Below, piece after piece: positions 32,910-41,700 of a stretch of DNA of 64,000 nt; position 1 is the stretch's first letter, and each line of letters starts with the position of its first letter. The DNA lies in NCBI RefSeq assembly GCF_029894425.1, contig NZ_JARXYJ010000001.1, positions 868,001-932,000 of the forward strand, written 5' to 3'. This stretch comes from Streptomyces sp. SAI-127 (GTDB lineage: Bacteria; Actinomycetota; Actinomycetes; Streptomycetales; Streptomycetaceae). The position numbers were made by a program, and so were the translations under genes. A model generated the notes under the pieces. The model was not told the origin of the DNA. It did not search any database and worked only from the letters and a program-made list of their open reading frames with translations.

Positions 32910-32943
32910 GTCCGAAACTGTACGCGGCATGTCGTTTCCGACA
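32909..32943. promoter_or_regulatory. Inverted repeat over the AraC start
   Basis: TGTCCGAAAC (32909-32918) and GTTTCCGACA (32934-32943) pair over 10 bases with one mismatch and overlap both possible start codons of the AraC gene, as expected for an autoregulatory site. Confidence 0.5.
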
Positions 32944-33038
32944 CTCGTGCGGGGTGCTGCCGGAGGGACAGGATGTGGGTGTCAGGCCGCAGCGGATGAA
33001 CCTCGCAGCGGGCGTTCGAGTACATGGGGAGCAGTCTC

Positions 33039-34070
33039 ATGGGGTCAGGTCAGCTGGTGACGGTGTTCGGCGCGTACGGTCACACCGGGCGGTTCGTGGT
33101 CGCGGAGCTGGCCGCGCGCGGGTTTGTCCCGGTCCTGTCCGGGCGCAATGCGCAGACGTTGGAGGAACTTGCCCACGAGCACGGGCTGGAGGCCCGGGTG
33201 GCGTCGGTCGACGACCCGGCCTCGCTGGACCGGGCCCTGGCGGGAACGGCGGCGGTCATCAACTGCGCCGGCCCCTTCGCCTCGACCGTCGGCCCCGTGA
33301 TCGAGGCCGCGCTCCGCGCGAAGATCCCTTATCTGGACGTGGCCGCCGAGCTCGAGGCCAACCTCGACACCTTCGCCCACTACCGCGAGCGGGCCCGAGA
33401 CGCGGGAGCGGTGATCGTCCCGGCCATGGCCTTCTTCGGCGGCCTCGGCGACCTCCTGGCCACCGCGGCGATGGGCGACTGGACCGAGGCCGACGAGGCG
33501 CACATCGCCTACGCGCTCAGCAACTGGCACCCCACCGCCGGTACCCGGCTCTCAGGCGCGGTCTCCCGCGAGAGACGCGGCGCCCACCGCCTGCGCTACA
33601 GCGGCGGACGGTGGGAACACCGCACCGACGCCGCGCCCGTCCTGGAATGGACCTTCCCGGAACCGATGGGCCCCCGGCCGGTGATCGGGGAGTTCACGAT
33701 GGCGGACGTCGTCACCGTCCCCCAGCACCTCTCCATCCCCGACGTGACCACCTACATGACCGCCGAGGCGGCCCGAGACGTCACCGCCCCACACACGCCG
33801 GCCCCGACGGCCACCGACGAGATCGGGCGCTCGAACCAGACCTTCCTCGTCGACGTCGTCGTCCGCTCCGGCGGAGCCGAACGCCGGGCCACGGCCGGCG
33901 GCCAGGACATCTACGCCGTCACCGCGCCCCTCGTCAGCGAGGCCCTCGAGCGCGTCCTGACCGGCCGTACCAAGGCCGTCGGCGTCGTCTCCGCCGGCGA
34001 GATCTTCGACGCCCCCGACTTCCTGCACGCGCTCGCACCGCACATCACACTCGACCTGGTTTTGGTCTGA
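33039..34070 (+). CDS. Saccharopine dehydrogenase-like NAD(P)-binding protein
   Basis: 343 aa from the ATG at 33039 (GGGGAG nine bases upstream); the frame also has an ATG at 33024. Rossmann start TVFGAYGHTGRFVVAELAARG, then VLSGRNAQTLEELAHEHG, VINCAGPFASTVGPVIEAAL and PYLDVAAELEANL, as in saccharopine-dehydrogenase-like reductases of actinobacteria. The C-terminal half is less conserved. It is divergent from the GlxA-type regulator, 129 bases apart, a common pairing that suggests regulated expression. It converges on the F420-type reductase with 16 bases between the stops. Confidence 0.83.
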   Translation: MGSGQLVTVFGAYGHTGRFVVAELAARGFVPVLSGRNAQTLEELAHEHGLEARVASVDDPASLDRALAGTAAVINCAGPFASTVGPVIEAALRAKIPYLDVAAELEANLDTFAHYRERARDAGAVIVPAMAFFGGLGDLLATAAMGDWTEADEAHIAYALSNWHPTAGTRLSGAVSRERRGAHRLRYSGGRWEHRTDAAPVLEWTFPEPMGPRPVIGEFTMADVVTVPQHLSIPDVTTYMTAEAARDVTAPHTPAPTATDEIGRSNQTFLVDVVVRSGGAERRATAGGQDIYAVTAPLVSEALERVLTGRTKAVGVVSAGEIFDAPDFLHALAPHITLDLVLV

Positions 34071-34086
34071 TCCCGGTCTTGGTGGG

Positions 34087-34731
34087 TCAGCGCGCGAGGG
34101 AGACCGCGAAGGGCTTGAAGCCGTGTCGGCGCAGAATGTGCGGTACGACCAGGATCATGGCCTCGGTGGCGCGGGCCGTGGTGATGTCGCCGAGGTCCTC
34201 GATCCGTTCGGGCTGCCAGCCCAGGTCGCCGAGCAGGCCGGTGACGGTCTTCTTCGCGTGTTCGTCGTCGCCCGAGAGGTAGGCGGTCGGTGGGGTGGCC
34301 AGGGTTTCCGGAGCGGTCATGACCGTGAAAAGCATGGTGTTGAGGGTCTTGACCACATGGGTGTCGGGGAGCGCTGCCTGGAGCTTCTCGGCGAGGCTGC
34401 TGCCGGGATAGCACAGGTCGCCGGGCAGGCCGTCACTGTCGTCGCGGGTGGCGTTGGAGACGTCGATGAGGATCTTGCCGGCGAGGTCGGTGCGCAGGTC
34501 GGTGAGGCGGTCCAGGGAGCTGTCGCCGGGCGTCGCGTTGATCACGATGTCCGCGGTGCGGGCGGTGGTGCGCTGGTCGGCGAGGGCGATCCGCGGGGCG
34601 GGACCGGCGGTGCGGGCGGCGGTGTCTTCGGGGTTCCGGACACCGAGGGTGACATGGTGTCCGGCTGCGGAGAGCTTGCCGGCGAGGTGGGTGCCGACGC
34701 GGCCGGCGCCCAGGATGCCGATGCTGGTCAT
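34087..34731 (-). CDS. F420-dependent NADP oxidoreductase-like reductase
   Basis: 214 aa from the ATG at 34731, AAGGAG upstream. Rossmann motif IGILGAGRVGTHLAGKLSAAGHHVTLGVRNPED, then VINATPGDSSLDRL, ILIDVSNATRDDSDG, VVKTLNTMLFTVM and a C-terminal helix ILRRHGFKPFAVSLA. The pattern matches the NAD(P)-binding F420 oxidoreductase family (NADP reductase Fno-like). It follows the IMPase-like gene by 47 bases in the same direction, so the two are likely cotranscribed from the LysR divergent promoter. Confidence 0.85.
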   Translation of the reverse strand: MTSIGILGAGRVGTHLAGKLSAAGHHVTLGVRNPEDTAARTAGPAPRIALADQRTTARTADIVINATPGDSSLDRLTDLRTDLAGKILIDVSNATRDDSDGLPGDLCYPGSSLAEKLQAALPDTHVVKTLNTMLFTVMTAPETLATPPTAYLSGDDEHAKKTVTGLLGDLGWQPERIEDLGDITTARATEAMILVVPHILRRHGFKPFAVSLAR

Positions 34732-34778
34732 GCGGTGATGCTCCTTGCGGTTTCGGGGTGAGGAGGAGGGACTTCCGG

Positions 34779-35591
34779 TCAGGCGATGGGCGAGAGGACC
34801 TTGAGGGCGGCGCTGTGGAGGCCGGGGGCGGCGGCCAGGAAGTCGCGGCTGCCGGTGTTCCAGGGGTCGCCCGTCAGGTCGGTGACGGTGCCTCCGGCCT
34901 CGGAGACCAACAGGGCGCCGGCGACCAGTCCGGAGCGGACGTCGGAGAACTGCCAGAACGCGTCCATGCGTCCGGCGGCGACATGGATGAGCTGCATCGT
35001 GGCGGGAACGGACACCCGCACGACCAGCCCGTTGATGAGCATCGCGGTGACGGAGCCACCGATCCGCCGGAAGGTGCGCTCGTCCTCGCCGGGCTTGGCC
35101 TGGCCGGTGCCGATGAGCGCCGCGCCCAGGTCGGTCTTGGCGGACACCTTCAGGGGCCGGTCGTTGAGGCGGGCCCCGCCGCCGGCGACCGCGGTGTAGG
35201 TGTCGCCGGTCAGCGGCAGGTGGACGACGGTGAGTACCGGCTGGTTGTCGCGGACCAGGGTGGCGGTGACGGCCCAATCGTCCATGCCGTGGACGTGGTT
35301 GATGTTGCCCTCGGCGGGGTCGACGACCCACCACTCCCCGGGCGGGAGCGCACCGCCGGCCAGCTCGTCCTCGGCCCACTGCGACCCCGGCCGGGCCCGC
35401 AGCAGCGGCTCTCGCAGCACGTCCAGCACCGCGTCGTCGTTGGCGTGGATCTCGCCCACGACCTCGTCCAGACTCACACCCCGGGCGTACGAGGTGTGGC
35501 GGTCGCGCAATGTGACGCCGGCGGTCTTCACCGCGGCTGTCACGTCGGACATGAGCGTCGTACCGGCGTCGAAAGGCATGACTGTGTTCAT
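34779..35591 (-). CDS. Inositol monophosphatase-like protein with altered metal motif
   Basis: 270 aa from the ATG at 35591, GGGAGCC upstream. IMPase superfamily layout: SQWAEDELAGG (first metal Glu region), WWVVDPAEGNINHVHG where the family has DPxDGT, WAVTATLVRDNQPVLTVVHLP, and near the end SDVRSGLVAGALLVSEAGGTVTD (compare WDxAAG). The DPxDGT to DPAEGN change places Glu at a metal position and Asn at the phosphate-binding Thr. A set of Streptomyces proteins shares this variant, so it may define a subgroup with a different substrate rather than damage. Divergent from LysR. Confidence 0.8.
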   Translation of the reverse strand: MNTVMPFDAGTTLMSDVTAAVKTAGVTLRDRHTSYARGVSLDEVVGEIHANDDAVLDVLREPLLRARPGSQWAEDELAGGALPPGEWWVVDPAEGNINHVHGMDDWAVTATLVRDNQPVLTVVHLPLTGDTYTAVAGGGARLNDRPLKVSAKTDLGAALIGTGQAKPGEDERTFRRIGGSVTAMLINGLVVRVSVPATMQLIHVAAGRMDAFWQFSDVRSGLVAGALLVSEAGGTVTDLTGDPWNTGSRDFLAAAPGLHSAALKVLSPIA

Positions 35592-35671
35592 GGCGGGCTC
35601 CCTGGGATCGGTCGAAGCGGGGCGGTTGTCTCGCCCCCGCACTTCGAAGGTAGGCCGCTCGGTCATTAACA

Positions 35672-35694
35672 ACAAGTGCATGCTTGTCACTTGT
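35672..35694. promoter_or_regulatory. LysR-type operator
   Basis: ACAAGTG (35672-35678) and CACTTGT (35688-35694) form a perfect 7-bp inverted repeat with a 9-base spacer, midway between the divergent LysR (35707) and IMPase-like (35591) starts and only 12 bases before the LysR ATG. Confidence 0.65.
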
Positions 35695-35706
35695 AGAGTT
35701 ACTCGC

Positions 35707-36693
35707 ATGCACTTGGATCTGAACCTGCTCACAGCCCTTGATGCCCTGCTGGAAGAGGGCAGCGTCGCCGGCGCGGCAGCACGCCTCCACGTCACCGCGC
35801 CCGCGATGAGCCGCTCCCTGGGCCGCATCCGCAAGGCCACCGGTGACCAGATCCTGGTCCGCACCGGCCGCAGCATGGTCCCCACCACACGCGCGCTGGC
35901 CATGCGCGCCGAGGTCCACGCCCTCGTGCAGCAGGCCCACCACCTTCTGTCCGCACAACAGGAACTCGACCTGGCGGCTCTGGACCGGGTGTTCACCGTG
36001 CGCTGGCACGACGCCCTGACCGCCGCATGCGGCACCGCCTTGACCACGGCCGTCCACCAGCAGGCCCCCGGCGTCCGGCTGCGCCTGTCCGCCGAACCAG
36101 GGTCGGACGACGCCGAGTTGCGCCGGGGTGAGGTCGACCTCGAATCAAGCTCCAGCGTTCCGACGCTCCCCGACATCCGCCACCGCCTCGTGGGCAAGGA
36201 CCGGCTGATCGTCGCCGCCCGCCCAGGCCACCCGCTCACGACAGGTCCGCTGACCCTCGAGCGTTACGCGGCCGCCGAACACCTCACCGTTTCGCGGCGC
36301 GGAAGCCTGCGCGACCCGATCGATGACGCCCTGACCACACGCGGCCTCCAACGACGCGTCGTCGCCGTGGGACCCACCGCCGCCTTCGCACTGCAACTCG
36401 CCCTCGACACCGACCTGATCGTCACCCTCCCCGACGCGGTCACCCACACGGCCCGGGAACAACTCGGCCTGGCCACCCTGCCGCCGCCAATCCCCCTGCC
36501 CGACGTACCCCTGTACCTCCTGTGGCACCAGCGCTACGACAACGACCGCGCCCACACCTGGCTGCGAGACCTGGCCACCGAAACCGTCAAAGCACTGTTC
36601 AGCCCGTCCCGCTCTTCGATGTCGAGCAGTGACAGAACGTCCCCTGCCACAAACCCCGAGCCGGAACCGGAAGTTGCACCCACAGCCACATGA
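35707..36693 (+). CDS. LysR-family transcriptional regulator
   Basis: 328 aa from the ATG at 35707. N-terminal HTH typical of LysR: LDLNLLTALDALLEEGSVAGAAARLHVTAPAMSRSLGRIRKATGD, VRTGRSMVPTTRA. The effector domain has GEVDLESSS, RHRLVGKDRLIVAARPGHPL and FALQLALDTDLIVTLPDAV, close to the NodD/SyrM-like subgroup. A low-complexity tail follows (SSMSSSDRTSPATNPEPEPE). It is divergent from the IMPase-like/F420-type pair, with a perfect inverted repeat between, and most likely regulates them. Confidence 0.88.
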   Translation: MHLDLNLLTALDALLEEGSVAGAAARLHVTAPAMSRSLGRIRKATGDQILVRTGRSMVPTTRALAMRAEVHALVQQAHHLLSAQQELDLAALDRVFTVRWHDALTAACGTALTTAVHQQAPGVRLRLSAEPGSDDAELRRGEVDLESSSSVPTLPDIRHRLVGKDRLIVAARPGHPLTTGPLTLERYAAAEHLTVSRRGSLRDPIDDALTTRGLQRRVVAVGPTAAFALQLALDTDLIVTLPDAVTHTAREQLGLATLPPPIPLPDVPLYLLWHQRYDNDRAHTWLRDLATETVKALFSPSRSSMSSSDRTSPATNPEPEPEVAPTAT

Positions 36694-37120
36694 CCGGCCA
36701 GCCCGCCCGGCACTTTCAGATACCGATCCCAGATCTGGGCCTTGCAACAGGGACCGATGTTCAGGCCGCTGCGACGGCGCGTGCGACCCTTCCACCCTCG
36801 ACCTGATTGAATCGCATCAATCGAACCTCTCCACGGACCGCCAAGATCGGGAACAGCGATTCCCCACATCAGCGGCAGCCGTCCCGGCACCGGCAAGTGC
36901 TCTTCCACCGGCCGGGTCGGCAGGTGCTCGGCGCCCCGCCGGGGAGGTTTGTGACCAGCGGATATCGTGCCGTTGTCGCGTTGGTGAGAGGTGCCCCCGG
37001 GCGCACACATTGGAGCGCTTCAACGCGTGTCATGTATTGTGCGGCTTGTCCGCGACAGCCTGGTCTCCGGCGAGTGCCTGGCGGTCGCGGGACGAACGAG
37101 ACCGGAGGTCGAGGAGCGCT
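36694..37120. other. Leader of the LacI gene with candidate operators
   Basis: 427 bases without a convincing gene. TTGAATCGCATCAA (36807-36820) and TTGGAGCGCTTCAA (37010-37023) resemble LacI-family operators with a central CG; the second is nearly identical to the site before the rhamnosidase (38465-38478). Confidence 0.6.
37010..37023. promoter_or_regulatory. LacI-type operator before the regulator
   Basis: TTGGAGCGCTTCAA, a 14-bp palindrome with one mismatch and a central CG, 98 bases before the LacI start at 37121. It differs at two positions from the rhamnosidase operator at 38465. Confidence 0.65.
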
Positions 37121-38167
37121 GTGGCAACCGCCCGTCCGCGCGCAGTACAGGGGCATGCCGGTCCGAGCATGCAGGACGTCGCCGACGCCGCAGGCGTCTC
37201 GGTGGGCACCGTCTCCAACGTGCTGAACCATCCGGCGAAGGTGAGCCCAGCGACGGCCGAGCGGGTCCGCGAAGCCATCAGCCGTCTGGGTTTCGTGCGC
37301 AACGACGCGGCACGGTCGCTGGTGTCGGGCTCGACCAACAGCGTCGGCATGGTGCTCGCCGACATCGAGAACTCCCTGTTCATCGACATGACGCACGGCG
37401 CCCAGGACGCCGCCCGCGCGGTCGGCCAGAAACTCCTGCTCGCGAACACGGCGTGCGACATGGCGCTTCAGGACGACTACCTGGACCTGTTCGACGAGTC
37501 CCGGGTGACCGGCGTGCTGCTGGCCCCCATGGAGGACTCCACTGCCGGCATCGCGCGCATCCGTTCGCACGGGCGCCAGGTCGTGCTCCTCAACTACTCC
37601 CCCAAGCCGGGCACATGCTGTTCGGTGCTGGTCAACAACGAGCACGTCGGATATCTGGCGGCCCGCCATCTCATCGACACGGGGCGCACACGACTGGCCT
37701 ATGTGGTCGCGCACGACCACTACCAGCCGGTGCGCGACAGACGCAGGGGCGTACGGGCGGCGGTCGAGGAGGCGGGCCCCGGCGTCACGCTGGAGGAGAT
37801 CGACAGTGTCGGCCTGACGACATCCCATGGCCATGTGGTCGGGCAGGATCTCGCACGGAGAGCGCCCGGCGATCTGCCGGACGGCCTCGTTGTCGTCACC
37901 GATGAACTGGCCAATGGCATCATCCACGAACTGCACACCGTGGCAGGAATCCGCGTGCCCGACCAGGTCGCCGTCGTGGGGTGCGAGAACAACCGAGCGG
38001 CTGGCGGCGCGGCGGTTCCGCTGACCGCGGTGGACATGCCGGGCCGGATGATGGGGCGGGAAGCGATCCGGCTATTGATGGACGAGGTGGCCTCGGGCGA
38101 GCAGCACCGTCATGCCACCGTCGTGCTGGAGCCCGAGCTCATCGTCCGCGCCAGCGCGCCGCGCTGA
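37121..38167 (+). CDS. LacI-family regulator of the rhamnosidase
   Basis: 348 aa from the GTG at 37121, preceded by GAGGAG. HTH: SMQDVADAAGVSVGTVSNVLNHPAKVSPATAERVREAISRLGFVRN, with hinge DAARSLVSGSTNSVGMVLADIENSLF. The periplasmic-binding-protein-like core contains LLAPMED, NNEHVGYLAARHLIDTGRTRLAYV and DQVAVVGCENN, ending VLEPELIVRASAPR. A TTGGAGCGCTTCAA operator precedes it and a matching TTGAAGCGTTTCAA overlaps the start of the rhamnosidase transcript, so it is probably the repressor of L-rhamnoside use, released by a rhamnose-derived sugar. Confidence 0.88.
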   Translation: MATARPRAVQGHAGPSMQDVADAAGVSVGTVSNVLNHPAKVSPATAERVREAISRLGFVRNDAARSLVSGSTNSVGMVLADIENSLFIDMTHGAQDAARAVGQKLLLANTACDMALQDDYLDLFDESRVTGVLLAPMEDSTAGIARIRSHGRQVVLLNYSPKPGTCCSVLVNNEHVGYLAARHLIDTGRTRLAYVVAHDHYQPVRDRRRGVRAAVEEAGPGVTLEEIDSVGLTTSHGHVVGQDLARRAPGDLPDGLVVVTDELANGIIHELHTVAGIRVPDQVAVVGCENNRAAGGAAVPLTAVDMPGRMMGREAIRLLMDEVASGEQHRHATVVLEPELIVRASAPR

Positions 38168-38420
38168 CGGTCCGGCGTCGGCACGTGCAGTGATCGTTCG
38201 CGCGCCACGCTGAGCTGATCGTCCGGGCCGACGCGCGGCTCGCACCGTCCGCCCCGATGCCTGGTCGCCAGCCCGCGCCGAGGTCCACGCCGGCCGTCCG
38301 GCTCCACTTGCCTCTCCGACCGGGCGGCCGTCTCGTGCCACGCTTCACGCCTAGGACAGCCCCTCCAGCCGACCGCCCCGGCGGCCCTCAGCGCGGTTCG
38401 GAAACGTCCGCGACAGCTCC
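38168..38420. other. Region between LacI and the rhamnosidase promoter
   Basis: No gene seen. The first 65 bases contain diverged copies of the LacI 3' end: GAGCTCATCGTCCGCGCC in the gene (38135 onward), then GATCGTTCGCGCG (about 38190) and GAGCTGATCGTCCGGGCC (about 38211), as if the end of the coding sequence had been tandemly copied. Confidence 0.45.
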
Positions 38421-38478
38421 TTGACACATGCCGAAGCGGGCCATAGGTTCCCGACATCCCTCCATTGAAGCGTTTCAA
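38421..38478 (+). promoter_or_regulatory. Rhamnosidase promoter and LacI operator
   Basis: TTGACA (38421-38426), 17-base spacer, TAGGTT (38444-38449): a strong vegetative-type promoter. The palindrome TTGAAGCGTTTCAA (38465-38478) follows at about +10 to +23, a classic position for repression. Confidence 0.78.
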
Positions 38479-38501
38479 TATGTCGCGCGCCGAGGAGCAC
38501 C

Positions 38502-38712
38502 TGTGCACAAGACCCTCAGAACCGCCGTGTCGCCCTCCTGGCTCCCCTGCTACCACCACAAGCCTGCTGCTGAGCGCATGCAGTTGGGCCCCTTCGCGGA
38601 CCTCCCCGACCGCCGACGGCCTACCCTGCTGAACAGGGTCCTGTTCTATGACGGCGGCGCCGACGCCGCTGCCGAAATCGAGGCGGCCCTGCCGAGTGGG
38701 ACAGCGGACTGA
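38502..38712 (+). CDS. Hypothetical small protein in the rhamnosidase leader
   Basis: A 70-codon frame from the GTG at 38502 with a good GAGGAG site upstream, lying about 45 bases after the expected transcription start and 77 bases before the rhamnosidase ATG. The product (VHKTLRTAVSPSWLPCYHHK through EIEAALPSGTAD) matches no family I recognise and has no signal peptide or membrane helix. It may be a small gene, a leader peptide coupled to the next cistron, or the remains of a larger sugar-metabolism gene. Confidence 0.35.
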
Positions 38713-38789
38713 CCTCTCCAACGCACATGACTTCGCGGCGTCCTCAGCCGAGAACACGCACTCCACCGAACGGACCAGCAGGAGATGCC

Positions 38790-41700
38790 ATGCTCCGTAA
38801 ACGCCCACTATTGCTCGTACTCCTGAGAGGCCTTGTCATGAGTGCCGTGGTCGCAGGCGCGGTGATCCTGCCGGCGCCCGTGTCCTCTGCGGCGTCGGTT
38901 TCGGACACGCCGTTCGCCGTGAAGGCTCTGACTGCCAACGGCCGGGTGAACCCGCTGGGCATCGGTGGTGACGACCCGGTCCTCGGCTGGCAGTTGGCGT
39001 CGGCCCGGCGGGCGACATCGCAGTCGGCCTACGAGATCCAGGTGGGACGCAAGCCGGGCTCGACCGATGTGTGGTCGTCCGGCAAGGTGGCGTCCGACCG
39101 CCAGGTCGGCGTGCGGTACGGCGGGCCTGACCTGGAGGCGGGCACCCGTTACCACTGGCGCGTTCGGGCCTGGGACGACAAGGGAGTCGCGAGTCCCTGG
39201 AGCGCGACCGCGTACTTCGAGACGGGCCTGCTGCACTCCGAAGACTGGAACAGCGCCCAGTGGATCACTCGCCCCGCTGCTCCGAGCGAGCTGGACAAGT
39301 GGACCGACTACACCGCCACGGTCGAGTTCAAGCTCGACAGCGCCGCTTTCGGCATGTTCCTGCGTGCCCCGGATGTGAGCAACGGATACATGTGGCAGTT
39401 CAACGTCACGGGCTCCACTCCGATGCTGAGGCTGCACAAGCAGGTCAAGGGCAACTACACCGTGGTTCAGGACGTGGACCTCGCGCCCTACGGCTTCACC
39501 GACGCGAGTCTCCTCGCCGGCCGACACACCGTCCGCTACGACGTGTCGGGCACCACCATCAAGACGACCCTCGACGGCAAGCTGGTCGACACCTTCACCG
39601 ACGCCACGTTCACGAAGGGCTACATAGGTTTCCGCACCCACGCATGCTGCGGCGAACGCGGAACCGTCTACGACGCCGTTGTGACCGGCGCCGACGGCGG
39701 CACGCTGCTGGACACCGACTTCGCGTCCGGCCGCAACCCGTTCACCGGCGGTGAGATCGCCGACAACGCCCTCGTCGTGTCCGGCACCACGGACGCCCTC
39801 TACGCACCCGCGTCCCGGCCGCTGCCACTGCTGCGCAAGGACTTCGCGACCAAGGCCGGCAAGAAGATCGCCTCCGCGCGCGTCTACGCGTCGGCACTCG
39901 GCCTCTACGAACTGAAGCTCAATGGCAAGCCGGTGGGCGACCAGGTGCTCGCCCCGGGCTGGACGAACTACGACAAGCGCATCCAGGCCCAGACCTACGA
40001 CGTCACGAAACTGCTCGACAGCGGCGACAACGTCATCGGCGCTTCTCTGGCGGACGGTTGGTGGGCCGGCAAGGTCGGGCTCGGCTGGACCCACCAGTAC
40101 GGGGACACCCCCGCTCTCGTGGCGAAGATGCGCGTCACCTACACCGACGGCACCATCCAGTGGATCGCCACGGACGGTTCGTGGAAGGCGTCAAACGGGC
40201 CCTTCGTGAAGGCCGACCTGCAGGACGGCGAGACGTACGACGCTCGTCTGGAGCCGTCGGGCTGGAGCCGGCCAGGATTCGACGACGCGAAGTGGGAGCC
40301 CGCCGCGAGCCTGGACTCGCAGACCGCGCTGCTGGTCCCGCAGAGCGACGAGCCGGTGCGCCAGACCCAGGTGCTCCAGGCCCGGAAGACGACCGAGCCC
40401 ACCCCCGGGGCCTACGTCTACGACCTCGGTCAGAACATGGTCGGCGTGTCACGGCTGAAGCTGACCGGCTCCGCCGGCCAGACAGTCAAGATCCGCTACG
40501 CGGAAGTGCTCAACAAGAACGGCACCCTCTACACCGACAACTTCCGCAGTGCCAAGGTCACCGACCGCTACACCTTCGCCGAGACCGGAACGGTCACCTA
40601 CGAACCCACCTTCACCCAGCACGGGTTCCGCTACATCGAGATCACCGGGGTGAACGAACCCCCCGCTCTCCTGGACGTCAAGGGCGTCGTATGGGGATCC
40701 GACCTCCCCACCACCGGCACACTGAAGACCTCGGACAGCATGCTCGACCAACTGGTGAGCAACATCTCCTGGAGCCAGCGCGGCAACTTCCTCTCCATCC
40801 CCACCGACACCCCGGCCCGCGACGAACGTCTGGGATGGACGGGAGACATCAGCCTGTTCGCGCCGACGGCCAACTACCTTGTCGACACCCGCGCGTTCCT
40901 GTCCCACTGGATGGCGGACGTACGCAACTCCCAGTACGCCAACGGCGATCTGCCGGCGGTCGTACCGACCCCTCAGGGCCAGTTCGGCGACAGCGGTGTC
41001 GGGTGGTCCGACGTGATGATCACGGTGCCGTACCACGTATGGCGCTCCTACGACGACACCCGCATCCTGCGGGAGAACTACCCCGCCATGCAGAAGTTCT
41101 TCCAGTTCGTGCGCACCAGCGCCGGACCGGACCTGCTCGAGCCCGGCCGCACCACCTTCTTCACCAACGACTGGCTGAACCTGGACGACCCGACCGAGCA
41201 GGGCATCCTGGGCACGGCCTACTACGCCGAGAACGCCCGCATGATGGCGGAGACGGCCAAGGCCCTGGGCGATGACGCGGCGGCGTCCGACTACGGCAAG
41301 CTCTCCGCGGACATCCGCGACGCCTTCACCAAGGCCTACGTCGCAGCCGACGGCACCGTCAAGGGCAACTCTCAGACCGGGTACGCGATGGCCCTCGCCA
41401 TGAACCTTGTCCCGGATCCGGCGCTGGTCGACAAGGTCGGGGAGAAGTTCGTGGCCAAACTGGCGCTCACCGACTACCACCTGCGGACCGGCTTCATCGG
41501 CACCCCTCTGCTGCTGCCCGCGCTGAGCAGGATCGGCCGGGACGACTTGGCATACAAGATGCTGCTGCACAAGGACTACCCGTCCTGGGGCTACGAGGTC
41601 GCCAACGGTGCCACCACCATGTGGGAGCGCTGGAACTCGATCATGCCCAACGGCGACTTCGGCCCGGTCGACATGAACTCCTTCAACCACTATGCCTACG

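Noticed and set aside
34087..36239. Very long minus-strand frames across the F420-type and IMPase-like genes
   Set aside because: They join two real genes through non-coding frames and run antisense to LysR; separate starts with ribosome sites at 34731 and 35591 explain the region.
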